The notes: generated from the sequence alone by a model not told the origin. Positions 16,237 to 23,979 are shown, counted from the first letter of the stretch. The stretch: DNA of 53,566 nucleotides from an uncultured Prevotellaceae bacterium (GCA_900316445.1 ONCZ01000034.1:1-53566); one strand, 5' to 3'. Translations and numbers: made by a program.

Positions 16237-17172
16237 CTACTTGATTTCTTCAATATAGTAATCGGATAATTTATTTGTGTCAATGGCTGTGGCATCACCT
16301 GTAAATGATACGTAAGAAAACTCTGTTTCTGGAGTGTCGCCTGCCATCTCTATTATAGAGACAGACCCGATAGTCTTGCCTGGTAATTCAATCATTACAC
16401 CAGTTTGAGGGTTCTTGACTTTCTTTCCTTTAGTTTTTACAGTAAACTTGTCACCGATTTTAATTCCTTGACTTGCACCACCAGCAATAAGTTGGGCATC
16501 ATTATCAAAAGACAAGAAGAATGTACGCCAAGGTTTGTTTGTACATTTATTAATGATGTTCTCAACCAATTGTCCTATGGCTTCTGAAATTGCCTTGTCA
16601 CTAAGAGTTGCATCAAAATCAGCCTTACCACCAACACCCATAGTTGTTCTTGTTGTCAATTCTGCAGACCCTTTTCCCTCATCAGAATAGATAATAAGAC
16701 CAGTGGAAACATCAACAAGACGAACTGCTACAGCAGCCTCGACGATCTGACTTTTTGTTGAAGAAAAGACGCCTGATTTGCCAACATTCTTACGGCCATA
16801 TTCCGTAATTGATCCAATAATCATGTAGTCAGCACCAATAGTAGCCAATCCGTTGTCGCTCTTTTTGGCCTCTTCCAAGAGAGTGGCTAAGTCACTACGT
16901 TCTAAAAGCAAGAATTTGCCAGAGGCAGCTAACTTTGCTGAGAGAATATCCAATGCTTGCTTTCCCATGGGATCATTCTCTTTGTCGTAGAATATGCCTT
17001 TGGCATACTGGGTTTCATTACTAAAGCGGCCAATAGCTACTTTCCTTTTAATTACTTTTCCACCCGCATCAGGATTTTCTTTAATAACGGGTTCTACTAT
17101 TTCCGTTTTACGTTGGGCATATCCGAACGTACAAAAAGAAAATAGTGTCAAACACATAATTACTTTTTTCAT
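16237..17172 (-). CDS. CsgG/HfaB family outer-membrane secretion protein
   Basis: The protein has 311 residues and a signal peptide ending TFGYAQ without a lipobox Cys. The CsgG fold is seen in RKVAIGRFSNETQYAKGIFYD, QALDILSAKLAASGKFLLLER, GADYMIIGSITEYGRKN and VEAAVAVRLVDVSTG. A C-terminal domain from about residue 215 is an extra beta-rich module. CsgG forms the curli export pore; in operons with DUF4810 and DUF799 it is thought to act with those lipoproteins instead. No curli subunit genes are here. A long leader (to about 17487) contains a large palindrome. Confidence 0.85.
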   Translation of the reverse strand: MKKVIMCLTLFSFCTFGYAQRKTEIVEPVIKENPDAGGKVIKRKVAIGRFSNETQYAKGIFYDKENDPMGKQALDILSAKLAASGKFLLLERSDLATLLEEAKKSDNGLATIGADYMIIGSITEYGRKNVGKSGVFSSTKSQIVEAAVAVRLVDVSTGLIIYSDEGKGSAELTTRTTMGVGGKADFDATLSDKAISEAIGQLVENIINKCTNKPWRTFFLSFDNDAQLIAGGASQGIKIGDKFTVKTKGKKVKNPQTGVMIELPGKTIGSVSIIEMAGDTPETEFSYVSFTGDATAIDTNKLSDYYIEEIK

Positions 17173-17264
17173 TTCGTTTTAATTAAGTTAAACATGTTAT
17201 ATAAGTGATTGATAATATCGTTTGAAACAACACAAAAAAAACGTGGACTCTTTACTTCGTCTAC

Positions 17265-17387
17265 GTCTTCTGAGGTATCGCCAAACACCTATATTGCTTA
17301 AACGGGTAAATGCCCACGCCAGCGGCGTGAACTATCTACTTCAGTTCTTGCAATATCTTAGATAATTTTGGCGATTTATCAGAAGAC
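17265..17387. repeat. Nested palindrome in the csgG-operon leader
   Basis: Three inverted pairs share nearly the same centre (about 17322-17326). They are 17265-17285 with 17367-17387 (18 of 21), ATATTGC 17291-17297 with GCAATAT 17350-17356, and CACGCC 17315-17320 with GGCGTG 17324-17329. GTGGAC flanks the block directly on both sides (17244-17249 and about 17399-17404). It may be a MITE-like insertion or a structured 5' leader. The rest of the 17173-17760 gap holds only promoters and short hairpins. Confidence 0.7.
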
Positions 17388-17486
17388 AAGAATCAAAAGT
17401 GGACGTTCAGTCTTATGTCCTTATTTTATCTACTTATGTTACCATATGCCTTTTGTTTTAGAGTTATACATCTTAGATTTCTGCTG

Positions 17487-17494
17487 CAAATATA
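17487..17494 (-). promoter_or_regulatory. Putative promoter -7 of the csgG operon
   Basis: CAAATATA reads TATATTTG on the minus strand and is preceded there by TTGCAAGTCTCAGAAATAG, placing a TTG about 20 nt upstream. The resulting leader would be about 310 nt and include the 17265-17387 palindrome. The same Tn-CTCAGAAATA promoter context recurs at 44104 and 46071. Confidence 0.5.
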
Positions 17495-17714
17495 CAAACT
17501 ATTTCTGAGACTTGCAAGGATTTTGTGATTTTTTTTCTGTAATCACACGTAAAAGTACTATGTCATGCGGTAGAAGAAGATCTGTGTGCGAGAGAGTCAT
17601 GGAATGACAGTCAAAGGGTATAAAGAAAGACAACATGAAATGGTCTGTTAGGAAATTATTTGCCTCAGAATGAAAATTTTCCAGAAGTTTGATTCTGATG
17701 TTGGAGATTATTTG

Positions 17715-17722
17715 TACTTTTG
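17715..17722 (+). promoter_or_regulatory. Promoter -7 of the 210-residue unknown gene
   Basis: TACTTTTG fits TAnnTTTG and lies 38 nt before ATG 17761. No convincing -33 spacing was found. Confidence 0.45.
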
Positions 17723-17760
17723 CAGAATAAATAATAGTAAGCGTAACTAAAGGCAGATAA

Positions 17761-18393
17761 ATGAAGGAAACAAAATCGCATTATAGTTTTATAGCTATTT
17801 CAGAAAAAAAACCGAATACATTAATTGTAAGTGAAGGTGATAGTGATGATAACGCTCAATTGGTTTACACTACAATTAAAGCAATGAGTTTAGATAATCC
17901 TGATAAAAATTACTTTGTTGAAGATTATAGGATTGGGCATAGAAAGCGGCAAGAATTCATAAAAGGCAGAATGATGAGAGAGTTTCCTTTAATTAAAGGT
18001 GAAGAAGGAGATGACCCCGTGGATTTGGAGGTTCTTATCGAGACCTTTCGCCTTATATCTGAAGTCGTAGTCGAGGCCGGTATTGTCACCAAATGGAAAA
18101 AACGCTATTATGCTTATGGTTACAAACTCTTAACTGAAAACAAGTTCGGAATAGGGTATGATCATATTTCTCCTATGAAATTTGCAGATGTGATGACTAA
18201 TGTTAAGATTAATGGGGAAAAAGCTATAACAGAAGGCGCTATTGAGAAGTATAAACCCCAAAAGACATTTGATAATGGATGGAAGCTTTCAGAGTACGAA
18301 AATAACCAACTTGAACATGATATCGCAAATTTAATTGGGGGAAAATTTATAGATTTATACTTTCAGTTGAAGAAAGAGAAGCTTGAACCGTAA
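17761..18393 (+). CDS. Hypothetical protein of the low-GC island
   Basis: The protein has 210 residues, is soluble, and has no signal peptide or membrane segment. It is mixed alpha/beta with acidic and basic patches: TLIVSEGDSDDNAQLVY near the start, IGHRKRQEFIKGRMM, and TKWKKRYYAYGYKLLTENKFG in the middle. I recognise no family. Base composition is clearly more AT-rich than the flanking housekeeping genes, which points to transfer. It has its own promoter and is followed by hairpins, iteron-like repeats and a VapE-type gene, so it probably belongs to the mobile island. Nothing in the sequence justifies a function. Confidence 0.6.
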   Translation: MKETKSHYSFIAISEKKPNTLIVSEGDSDDNAQLVYTTIKAMSLDNPDKNYFVEDYRIGHRKRQEFIKGRMMREFPLIKGEEGDDPVDLEVLIETFRLISEVVVEAGIVTKWKKRYYAYGYKLLTENKFGIGYDHISPMKFADVMTNVKINGEKAITEGAIEKYKPQKTFDNGWKLSEYENNQLEHDIANLIGGKFIDLYFQLKKEKLEP

Positions 18394-18444
18394 ATTTAAG
18401 ATATGTAAAAAGTCGGTTAGTCCAATTGTTATTCGATTTGCATA

Positions 18445-18529
18445 GCGACAACGCAGGATGTCGCATCAAGGGGCTTGCTTTTACAAAAAGTAAGCGATTT
18501 AGTAGGCGATTTAGTAAGCTGATTAGTAG
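18445..18529. repeat. Two hairpins and three 12-bp iterons (origin-like)
   Basis: GCGACA (18445-18450) pairs with TGTCGC (18459-18464). GCTTGCTTTT (18473-18482) pairs with AAAAGTAAGC (18486-18495) with one wobble. Three tandem 12-mers follow: GCGATTTAGTAG (18494), GCGATTTAGTAA (18506) and GCTGATTAGTAG (18518). Iterons next to hairpins and 1 kb upstream of a VapE-like helicase suggest a replication or partition site of the island. This is an inference. Confidence 0.5.
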
Positions 18530-18568
18530 GGATTGGCTCATTTCCTTTCGTGACATTTAAATATGCCA

Positions 18569-18600
18569 TATCTTTGCACCCAGAAAGATGCACTGGGTGC
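18569..18600 (+). promoter_or_regulatory. Promoter with a hairpin at the transcript start
   Basis: TATCTTTG (18569-18576) fits TAnnTTTG. It is directly followed by GCACCCAG (18576-18583) and its perfect complement CTGGGTGC (18593-18600). The hairpin would be at the 5' end of the transcript for the amber-interrupted gene. Confidence 0.55.
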
Positions 18601-18673
18601 TATTCTAATATTTAATTCACGGCCGAAATCCAATAGAAAGTAGGCTAATTATAAACATTTAAAAACAACAGAT

Positions 18674-18991
18674 ATGCAGAAACTCAATTTGCAACTGTAC
18701 AGGATCACCACAGTAGGTGATTTGAGAACTCGGTACTTCAATGGAAGCAGCCCTGTTGATGAACAAGAGGTTGGTTTAGAGCCTCTTTATGGTGATAACC
18801 GCGAAAGGTTCATTTGCGAACTTGTAGATGTTTATGCATCGACAAGCTATCATCCCGGTTAGGTAGTCGTGGCTGATGTGCGGCATCGCCAATGCAAGAA
18901 GTGCGGTCATTGCCACGAAGTAGCCTATGCCTATCATTTTGAGGCCCTTAAGGGCGTTTCAATGCTTGGGCTGGAAGGCGAAGTAATCTAA
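18674..18991 (+). pseudogene. Small zinc-motif protein interrupted by an in-frame TAG
   Basis: ATG 18674 opens a 62-codon frame that ends at TAG 18860-18862. In exactly the same frame it continues for 42 codons to TAA 18989-18991. The second part encodes VVVADVRHRQCKKCGHCHEV, a Cys/His cluster, so the downstream half looks like genuine protein. The full product would be about 105 residues. The TAG (between G62 and V64) is one change from GAG or CAG. It is either a nonsense mutation, a sequencing error, or suppressed or recoded amber. I do not recognise the family. It lies in the mobile island and is followed by a hairpin. Confidence 0.55.
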
Positions 18992-18997
18992 ATGACT

Positions 18998-19037
18998 TTC
19001 CCCTCATGGGCCTCATATATTGGGACTCATGAGGGAA
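18998..19037 (+). terminator. Hairpin after the amber-interrupted gene
   Basis: TTCCCCTCATG (18998-19008) pairs with CATGAGGGAA (19028-19037) with one bulge. It lies just behind the second stop at 18991, which supports a transcript covering both halves. Confidence 0.55.
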
Positions 19038-19056
19038 CCTTTAAGTATTGTTATTT

Positions 19057-19371
19057 ATGTTTTTAGCTACAGTAGTTGATTTAGGAAAGCAGCAAGTCAT
19101 GGTCTTTAAAGACAAAGGCGAAGTTGTTGGAGTTTCTCGTGATGTGACAATAAGCACAGAACACGAGGACATTCGAATCACCCTGACGGGTGGTGATGCT
19201 TTGGTCACACTGAAAAAGGGTCAGCGTGTGGTAGTTGACCTAGGGCGTGATTCCTATCGTGATAGTGTTAATGGTGAATGGAAAGACGAATACTACGTCA
19301 AGTCCATCACGCCATTGGAGAAGGGTGCTAAAATTGAATTCATCATAGACGTGACACCCTACATAGTTTGA
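19057..19371 (+). CDS. Hypothetical beta-rich protein of the island
   Basis: The protein has 104 residues from ATG 19057; the TTG at 19048 is an unlikely start. It is predicted beta-rich (QQVMVFKDKGEVVGVSRDVT, ALVTLKKGQRVVVDLGRDS, YYVKSITPLEKGAKIEFII), which would suit a small OB- or SH3-like barrel. There is no signal peptide or catalytic motif. Its position before a VapE helicase gene is where small replication or ssDNA-binding accessories occur, but this is only suggestive. Confidence 0.5.
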   Translation: MFLATVVDLGKQQVMVFKDKGEVVGVSRDVTISTEHEDIRITLTGGDALVTLKKGQRVVVDLGRDSYRDSVNGEWKDEYYVKSITPLEKGAKIEFIIDVTPYIV

Positions 19372-19383
19372 AGTTCAGGGGGA

Positions 19384-19478
19384 GTAGGGCAAGTCGTTTT
19401 AGAAAACCGATGATCCTATGGTTATTTGGAATAATGGCCGGATGGCATGGTTGAAAATCAGGAAACCACTTACCCTAC
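19384..19478. repeat. Inverted repeat before vapE
   Basis: GTAGGGCAAGT (19384-19394) and ACTTACCCTAC (19468-19478) are complementary at 10 of 11 positions and span the gap upstream of the VapE-like gene. Confidence 0.5.
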
Positions 19479-19511
19479 CAGCCCTATTTATAAATAGAAA
19501 TAAGAACAACA

Positions 19512-20717
19512 ATGACAAAAAAACAAGTTAAAGGGCGGTCTAAAACGCCCAATACAAAGAAGAGTACAAATGCTTTGTCATCAGCAAGCCCGTCAAATCC
19601 GACGAAAAAAATCATCGAAGCCTTGAAAGCAGAATTTGAGTTTAGGCTTAACATTGGAAACATGAAAGTGGAGTTCCGGCATAAAGACAAAGTCTGTTAT
19701 AGAGATCTTACTGATTGCGACCTCAATTCTCTTAAGGTTTGGTTGAACCTAAAGGACATTAGCTGTTCAAAAGAAACTTTGAGGGGTATCATCTTTTCCA
19801 ATATGTGGCCAATGTTCGATCCATATCGCTCGTTCCTTGAAGGTCTCCCTGAATGGGATGGTCATGACTATTTTTCTGATTTGGCAGCAACGTTAGTTAG
19901 TGATGATCAAAGGTTTTTAGTTTGGTCTTTGAGGAAATGGCTTGTTGGCTTAGTGGCGAGTTTGGCTGATGATGAGGCGGTGAATCAGATAGCACTCATC
20001 TTTTGCGGAATACAAGGCGCCGGGAAAAGTACTTGGTTCCGAAGCATCATACCTCCCGAACTCAAGAAATATGTCTCGTCGGGTTATCTTGACCCTCGTG
20101 ACAAAGAGTCGCTGATACAATTGTCAGAACTTGTCCTTTTTATCATGGACGAGATCGAAAATTTGAAAGCAAAAAATGTGGAAGCGATCAAGGAGATGAT
20201 GACAAAATCAAGTATGTATCTGCGCCGGGCTTATTGCGTACTGAGCCAAAACTACGTGAGACGCTGTTCGTTTTGTGGAACAGCCAATGGGATAGAGATT
20301 CTTCATGATGCCTCTGGCAACCGCCGTTTTTTGTGTCACAATCTGCTGGATATAGTGGACTATAAACTGAAAGGATTTAATCTCAATCAACTTTATGCAC
20401 AGGCTTATCATCTGTATAATGACGGCTTCCAGTATTGGTTAGATGCGAAGGAACAGGCTGCTGTTGAAAAGCAGAATGCTCGGTTTAGGTCAATGTCTCT
20501 TGAAGAGGAGCTGATTATGACCTACTACGAACCATGTCAGGATGGTGATGCTGGGGCAAAACGCATGCAGGCACATGAAATCCAAGAGGCGTTGCAATCG
20601 AAATCTAATTGCGGAAGACTAAATTCTGTCGCTATTGGTAGAATTCTTTCAGCTAAAGGCTTCATTAAAAGAAAGAGCAATGGGATTTCAAAATGGTTTA
20701 TTAAAGAGAAAATGTAA
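19512..20717 (+). CDS. VapE-like P-loop helicase/primase protein
   Basis: The protein has 401 residues. A Lys-rich N-terminus precedes a VapE (virulence-associated E) domain with LPEWDGHDYFSDLAATLV, Walker A GIQGAGKST (about residues 166-174) and Walker B LFIMDEIE (about 210-217). The C-terminal 60 residues form a likely winged helix (AHEIQEALQ, AIGRILSAKGFIKRKSNGISKW). VapE proteins are superfamily 3-like replicative ATPases of phages, satellites and pathogenicity islands. It is AT-richer than the chromosome. With upstream iterons it could drive replication of the 17.4-21.6 kb island. No integrase is visible. Confidence 0.85.
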   Translation: MTKKQVKGRSKTPNTKKSTNALSSASPSNPTKKIIEALKAEFEFRLNIGNMKVEFRHKDKVCYRDLTDCDLNSLKVWLNLKDISCSKETLRGIIFSNMWPMFDPYRSFLEGLPEWDGHDYFSDLAATLVSDDQRFLVWSLRKWLVGLVASLADDEAVNQIALIFCGIQGAGKSTWFRSIIPPELKKYVSSGYLDPRDKESLIQLSELVLFIMDEIENLKAKNVEAIKEMMTKSSMYLRRAYCVLSQNYVRRCSFCGTANGIEILHDASGNRRFLCHNLLDIVDYKLKGFNLNQLYAQAYHLYNDGFQYWLDAKEQAAVEKQNARFRSMSLEEELIMTYYEPCQDGDAGAKRMQAHEIQEALQSKSNCGRLNSVAIGRILSAKGFIKRKSNGISKWFIKEKM

Positions 20718-20794
20718 ATATTTCTAATCATTCTACAGATTGGGTAATAATCTACAATAAGTGTCCAAAAGCAAGCTTTTGAGTTTACAGACAG

Positions 20795-20853
20795 TAAAGT
20801 CGGGGTTTAGTTAGGGTAAACTCCGACTTTAGTCTATCTAAACTCCAAGTTTA
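20795..20853. repeat. 22-nt-period palindromic repeat, copy 1
   Basis: Three 15-nt units are spaced by exactly 7 nt: TAAAGTCGGGGTTTA (20795-20809), TAAACTCCGACTTTA (20817-20831) and TAAACTCCAAGTTTA (20839-20853). The first two form a hairpin with one mismatch. A second copy with the same spacing, but the third unit on the other side, is at 44605-44663. The remainder of the 20718-21079 gap holds only a short hairpin and the terminator below. Confidence 0.8.
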
Positions 20854-20999
20854 CTTTAGGGTGTCTTGATAAAGCTTTTTGGAGCATTGAGAATGTCTTA
20901 AAATTTCAAAATATTTACAATCTCTACGAGGTGATTTGCCACAAGAAGCATATTATAGATTTTGTGTTTTATCAATACTTTTCATGGAACACACAATAA

Positions 21000-21033
21000 C
21001 GGGGAGAGAAATCTATCACTGATTCTCTCCCCG
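21000..21033 (-). terminator. Terminator of the HU-like gene
   Basis: CGGGGAGAGAA (21000-21010) and TTCTCTCCCCG (21023-21033) are perfectly complementary over 11 bp, 46 nt beyond the minus-strand stop codon. Confidence 0.7.
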
Positions 21034-21079
21034 CTTCCGTTTTAATGGTGTTCATCCACCATCTGCGCCATAATACACT

Positions 21080-21622
21080 TTAGCCATTGCCCTGGTTGTC
21101 AGCCTGAGGCGCAAGCACGTAGCTGATCGGCGTCTTGTTCTGGAAGCGCTTCTGCTTCCCATTGACGGTGCGAATGACACTCTGAACAACGTAACCCCAC
21201 TCAAAGACGCACTCCTTCTTCAGAGCACGTGAGGTGAGCTGCTCACCCTTGGTGTTCTCAGGAGTGAAGTTGATACGGATGCCATTGATCATTGCATCAG
21301 CACCACCGGCTACTGCCGTCTCAACATCGTTCTTGCCATTACCCTGACCATCGACAGAGGGAGAGAACGTGCCAAAGCCATCAAGCTTCACAGGCTGTCC
21401 CTCGCGTACCAGGTGTATAAGGCACTTCACCATCTCTCCAAGCACCAGGTTACACATCTCCTCCGAGGAGATCTTACCGTGCTCCGTCATGTGCTTTGCC
21501 AGACCCTTCAGGTTGAGGGGCTCCTTGGCGTCGACCTCGGCGAACCACTTGCCGAAGGCCGTTGAGTCATCATTCGTGTTCTGACGAAGGTTGATGACCA
21601 TTGGAATGTTTGATCTTGCCAT
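21080..21622 (-). CDS. HU-like DNA-binding protein (HU-HIG type)
   Basis: The protein has 180 residues. The N-terminal 100 form an HU/IHF-like fold (LNLKGLAKHMTEHGKISSEEMCNLVLGEM, VKLDGFGTFSPSV), followed by INGIRINFTPENTKGEQLTSRALKKECVF and a C-terminal extension with two beta segments. This is the layout of the HU-HIG proteins common in Bacteroidota, often encoded beside VirE/DUF3987 or VapE-like genes. It likely binds DNA and has a Gly/Asn-rich tail. The minus promoter TATCTTTG is at 21703-21710. Confidence 0.8.
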   Translation of the reverse strand: MARSNIPMVINLRQNTNDDSTAFGKWFAEVDAKEPLNLKGLAKHMTEHGKISSEEMCNLVLGEMVKCLIHLVREGQPVKLDGFGTFSPSVDGQGNGKNDVETAVAGGADAMINGIRINFTPENTKGEQLTSRALKKECVFEWGYVVQSVIRTVNGKQKRFQNKTPISYVLAPQADNQGNG

Positions 21623-21702
21623 TTTGTTATGTTTTTTATGGTATTAGATCTTATGCGGCGAACTACTCCGGGTCACCGCCTCCCGCTTTTATTATTACGC
21701 TA

Positions 21703-21892
21703 CAAAGATACAACTTTTTTCTGAAACTACCAAACATTTTTGAAACTTTTTTCAAATAATTTTAAGTATAATCAAAAATTAGGTCTCTCTGACTTCATCC
21801 ATGATTTCCAGACATCGTGAACGAACTTCCAAATGTTTTTGGCATTATTTTACTGTTTAATTTGTTATTGTAGTATTTTATGTGTACTTTTG
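21703..21892. promoter_or_regulatory. Back-to-back promoters of the HU-like gene and map
   Basis: CAAAGATA (21703-21710) reads TATCTTTG on the minus strand for the HU-like gene. On the plus strand TTTG (21861-21864), 20 nt, then TACTTTTG (21885-21892) form a good promoter for map. The 21623-21930 gap holds nothing else that I can see. Confidence 0.6.
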
Positions 21893-21930
21893 CAGCCGAA
21901 AAGAAAGGAGTATATATATTAATAAGGTAT

Positions 21931-22815
21931 ATGGACGCTTTTAAGAAGAAGAGAAGATGGCATTGCCTGAGTGGGCAGGAGCCTACGGAGATGGACAAGA
22001 CCATCATGTACTGGGAGAACAAGGGCAAGTTGGTTCCTACGCGTGAACTGATTAAGACGCCTGAACAGATAGAGGGCATCCGCAGGGCGGGTGTGGTGAA
22101 TACTGGTGTGCTCGACGCTGTGGCTGAGGCTATCCATGAAGGGATGAACACGCTGGAGATAGACCGGATATGCCGTAAGTACTGCGAGGAGCATAATGCC
22201 ATCCCAGCCTGCCTGAACTATGGCGGTGATGAGGATACGCCTCCGTTCCCGATGTCGGTCTGCACCTCGATCAACGAGGTGGTGTGTCACGGTGTGCCCA
22301 AGGAGGAGGATGTGCTTGAAGAGGGCGACATCATCAACGTAGACTTCACCACCATCCTCGACGGCTACTATGCCGATGCCAGCCGTATGTTCATCATCGG
22401 CAAGACGTCGCCGGAGAAGGAACAGCTGGTGCGTGTGGCCAAGGAGTGCTTAGAGATCGGTATGGAGGCCGCCAAGCCTTACGGATTCGTGGGAGACATA
22501 GGTCATGCGATTGAGAAGCATTGCAAGAAATACGGCTATGGTATCGTGAGGGATCTGGCTGGTCATGGGGTGGGGAATGCCTTCCATGAGGACCCCGACG
22601 TGAACCACTATGGCCATCGGGGAACGGGCATGCTGCTCGTGCCGGGTATGGTGTTCACAATAGAGCCGATGATCAACATGGGCACGTGGAAGGTGTTCAT
22701 TGATGCCGACGACCCGTATGGCTGGGAGGTGATCACGGAGGACGAGAAGCCCAGTGCCCAGTGGGAGCATACGCTGCTGATGACGGAGCACGGGGTGGAA
22801 GTGCTGACGTATTAG
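21931..22815 (+). CDS. map: Type I methionine aminopeptidase
   Basis: The enzyme removes N-terminal Met from nascent proteins. I start at ATG 21931 because the promoter -7 (21885-21892) lies after the earlier start codon, giving 294 residues. An N-terminal extension with MDAFKKKRRWHCLSGQEP is followed by the pita-bread fold. The metal ligands appear in NVDFTTILDGYYADASRMF (two Asp), AGHGVGNAFHEDP (His), FTIEPMINMG (Glu) and QWEHTLLMTEHG (Glu). It is the first gene of a plus-strand run with tsaD and cinA. Confidence 0.95.
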   Translation: MDAFKKKRRWHCLSGQEPTEMDKTIMYWENKGKLVPTRELIKTPEQIEGIRRAGVVNTGVLDAVAEAIHEGMNTLEIDRICRKYCEEHNAIPACLNYGGDEDTPPFPMSVCTSINEVVCHGVPKEEDVLEEGDIINVDFTTILDGYYADASRMFIIGKTSPEKEQLVRVAKECLEIGMEAAKPYGFVGDIGHAIEKHCKKYGYGIVRDLAGHGVGNAFHEDPDVNHYGHRGTGMLLVPGMVFTIEPMINMGTWKVFIDADDPYGWEVITEDEKPSAQWEHTLLMTEHGVEVLTY

Positions 22816-22837
22816 ACTTTGAACTTTGAACTTTATG
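22816..22837 (+). repeat. Heptad ladder before tsaD
   Basis: ACTTTGA (22816-22822), ACTTTGA (22823-22829), then ACTTTATG (22830-22837). The start codon of tsaD ends the third unit. Confidence 0.75.
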
Positions 22838-23905
22838 AATACTCAGGAGGGTGTATATATATTAGGAATAGAGTCGAGTTGTGACGATACGTCGGCGGCA
22901 GTGCTCAAGGATGGGGTGCTGTTGTCGAATGTGACGGCTTCGCAGGCTGTGCATGAGGCGTATGGCGGTGTGGTGCCGGAATTGGCTTCAAGGGCGCATC
23001 AGCAGAATGTCGTGCCTGTGGTGGACCAGGCGATTAAGAAGGCTGGGATTACGAAGGAACAGTTGACGGCTGTGGCGTTTACTAGAGGGCCGGGACTGAT
23101 GGGCTCGCTGTTGGTGGGCGTCAGTTTTGCAAAGGGATTTGCAAGGAGCTTGGGGATTCCTTTGATAGATGTGAATCATTTGCAGGGGCATGTGATGGCA
23201 CACTTTATAAGAGAGGCGGATCAGACCACCCCGCCTAAAGGCACCCCTCCTACTCAGGAGGGGAATAAGATACCACCGTTGCCGTTCTTGTGTTTATTGG
23301 TGAGTGGTGGAAATTCGCAGATTGTGAAGGTGAATGCCTATAACGATATGGAGGTGCTGGGACAGACGATTGATGATGCGGCAGGTGAGGCGATAGACAA
23401 GTGCTCTAAGGTGATGGGACTGGGTTATCCTGGTGGGCCGATCATTGATAAGTTGGCGCGTCAGGGCAATCCGAAGGCATTTAAGTTTGCAGAGCCGAAC
23501 ATCCCTGACCTCGACTACAGCTTCTCTGGCCTGAAGACTTCGTTCCTCTACTCGCTGCAGAAGTGGGTGAAGGACGATCCAGACTTCATTGAGAAGCATA
23601 AGGAAGACATCGCAGCCTCGTTGGAGTGGACGATTGTCGATATCCTAATGAAGAAACTGAAGAAGGCTGTGAAGCAGACGGGCATCAAACACGTGGCTGT
23701 GGCTGGCGGTGTGAGTGCGAACAACGGACTCCGCAATGCCTTCCACGATGCAGCAAAGCGTTATGGCTGGACGATCTATATCCCCAAGTTCAGCTATACG
23801 ACGGACAATGCCGCGATGATCGGCATTGTGGGCTATTATAAGTATCTGGATAAGGAGTTCTGTCCCATCGATGCCCCCGCGTTCTCAAAAGTGACATTTA
23901 AGTAG
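22835..23905 (+). CDS. tsaD: tRNA N6-adenosine threonylcarbamoyltransferase, with a loop insert
   Basis: The protein transfers the threonylcarbamoyl group to A37 of ANN-reading tRNAs (t6A). It has 356 residues from ATG 22835. The ASKHA-fold motifs are GIESSCDDTSAAV, the metal-binding HLQGHVMAH, LLVSGGNSQIV, and a C-terminal Asp in SYTTDNAAMIG. An unusual loop of about 20 residues follows FIREAD (about residues 127-147), rich in Pro, Thr and Gly. At DNA level it contains the palindrome 23233-23263. Other TsaD proteins pass almost directly from this His helix to the FPFLCLLVSGG strand. Confidence 0.95.
   Translation: MNTQEGVYILGIESSCDDTSAAVLKDGVLLSNVTASQAVHEAYGGVVPELASRAHQQNVVPVVDQAIKKAGITKEQLTAVAFTRGPGLMGSLLVGVSFAKGFARSLGIPLIDVNHLQGHVMAHFIREADQTTPPKGTPPTQEGNKIPPLPFLCLLVSGGNSQIVKVNAYNDMEVLGQTIDDAAGEAIDKCSKVMGLGYPGGPIIDKLARQGNPKAFKFAEPNIPDLDYSFSGLKTSFLYSLQKWVKDDPDFIEKHKEDIAASLEWTIVDILMKKLKKAVKQTGIKHVAVAGGVSANNGLRNAFHDAAKRYGWTIYIPKFSYTTDNAAMIGIVGYYKYLDKEFCPIDAPAFSKVTFK
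23233..23263. repeat. In-frame palindromes inside tsaD
   Basis: GCC-TAAA-GGC (23233-23242) is followed by CCCCTCCT (23244-23251), loop ACTC, AGGAGGGG (23256-23263). Sequences of this kind are intergenic fillers in related genomes as I remember them; here they encode part of the variable TsaD loop. Confidence 0.65.
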
Positions 23906-23911
23906 AATTTA

Positions 23912-23979
23912 GCAACGGACTACAGGACTAAAGGACTTAATCCTGAAAGAAATAGTCCTAAAGTCGTGTAGTCCGTTGC
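23912..23979. repeat. Intergenic palindrome between tsaD and cinA
   Basis: GCAACGGACTAC (23912-23923) and GTAGTCCGTTGC (23968-23979) are perfectly complementary. AGGACTA (23924-23930) and TAGTCCT (23953-23959) add an inner perfect pair. GGACTA-type units repeat within the arms. Confidence 0.85.

Noticed and set aside
18347-18556. A minus-strand frame with LLNRLLNRLL repeats
   Set aside because: The peptide repeat is only the translation of the three 12-nt iterons.
20795-20853. CRISPR-like repeat with 7-nt spacers
   Set aside because: Units are only 15 nt, spacers are 7 nt, there are only three units in two orientations, and no cas genes are near.
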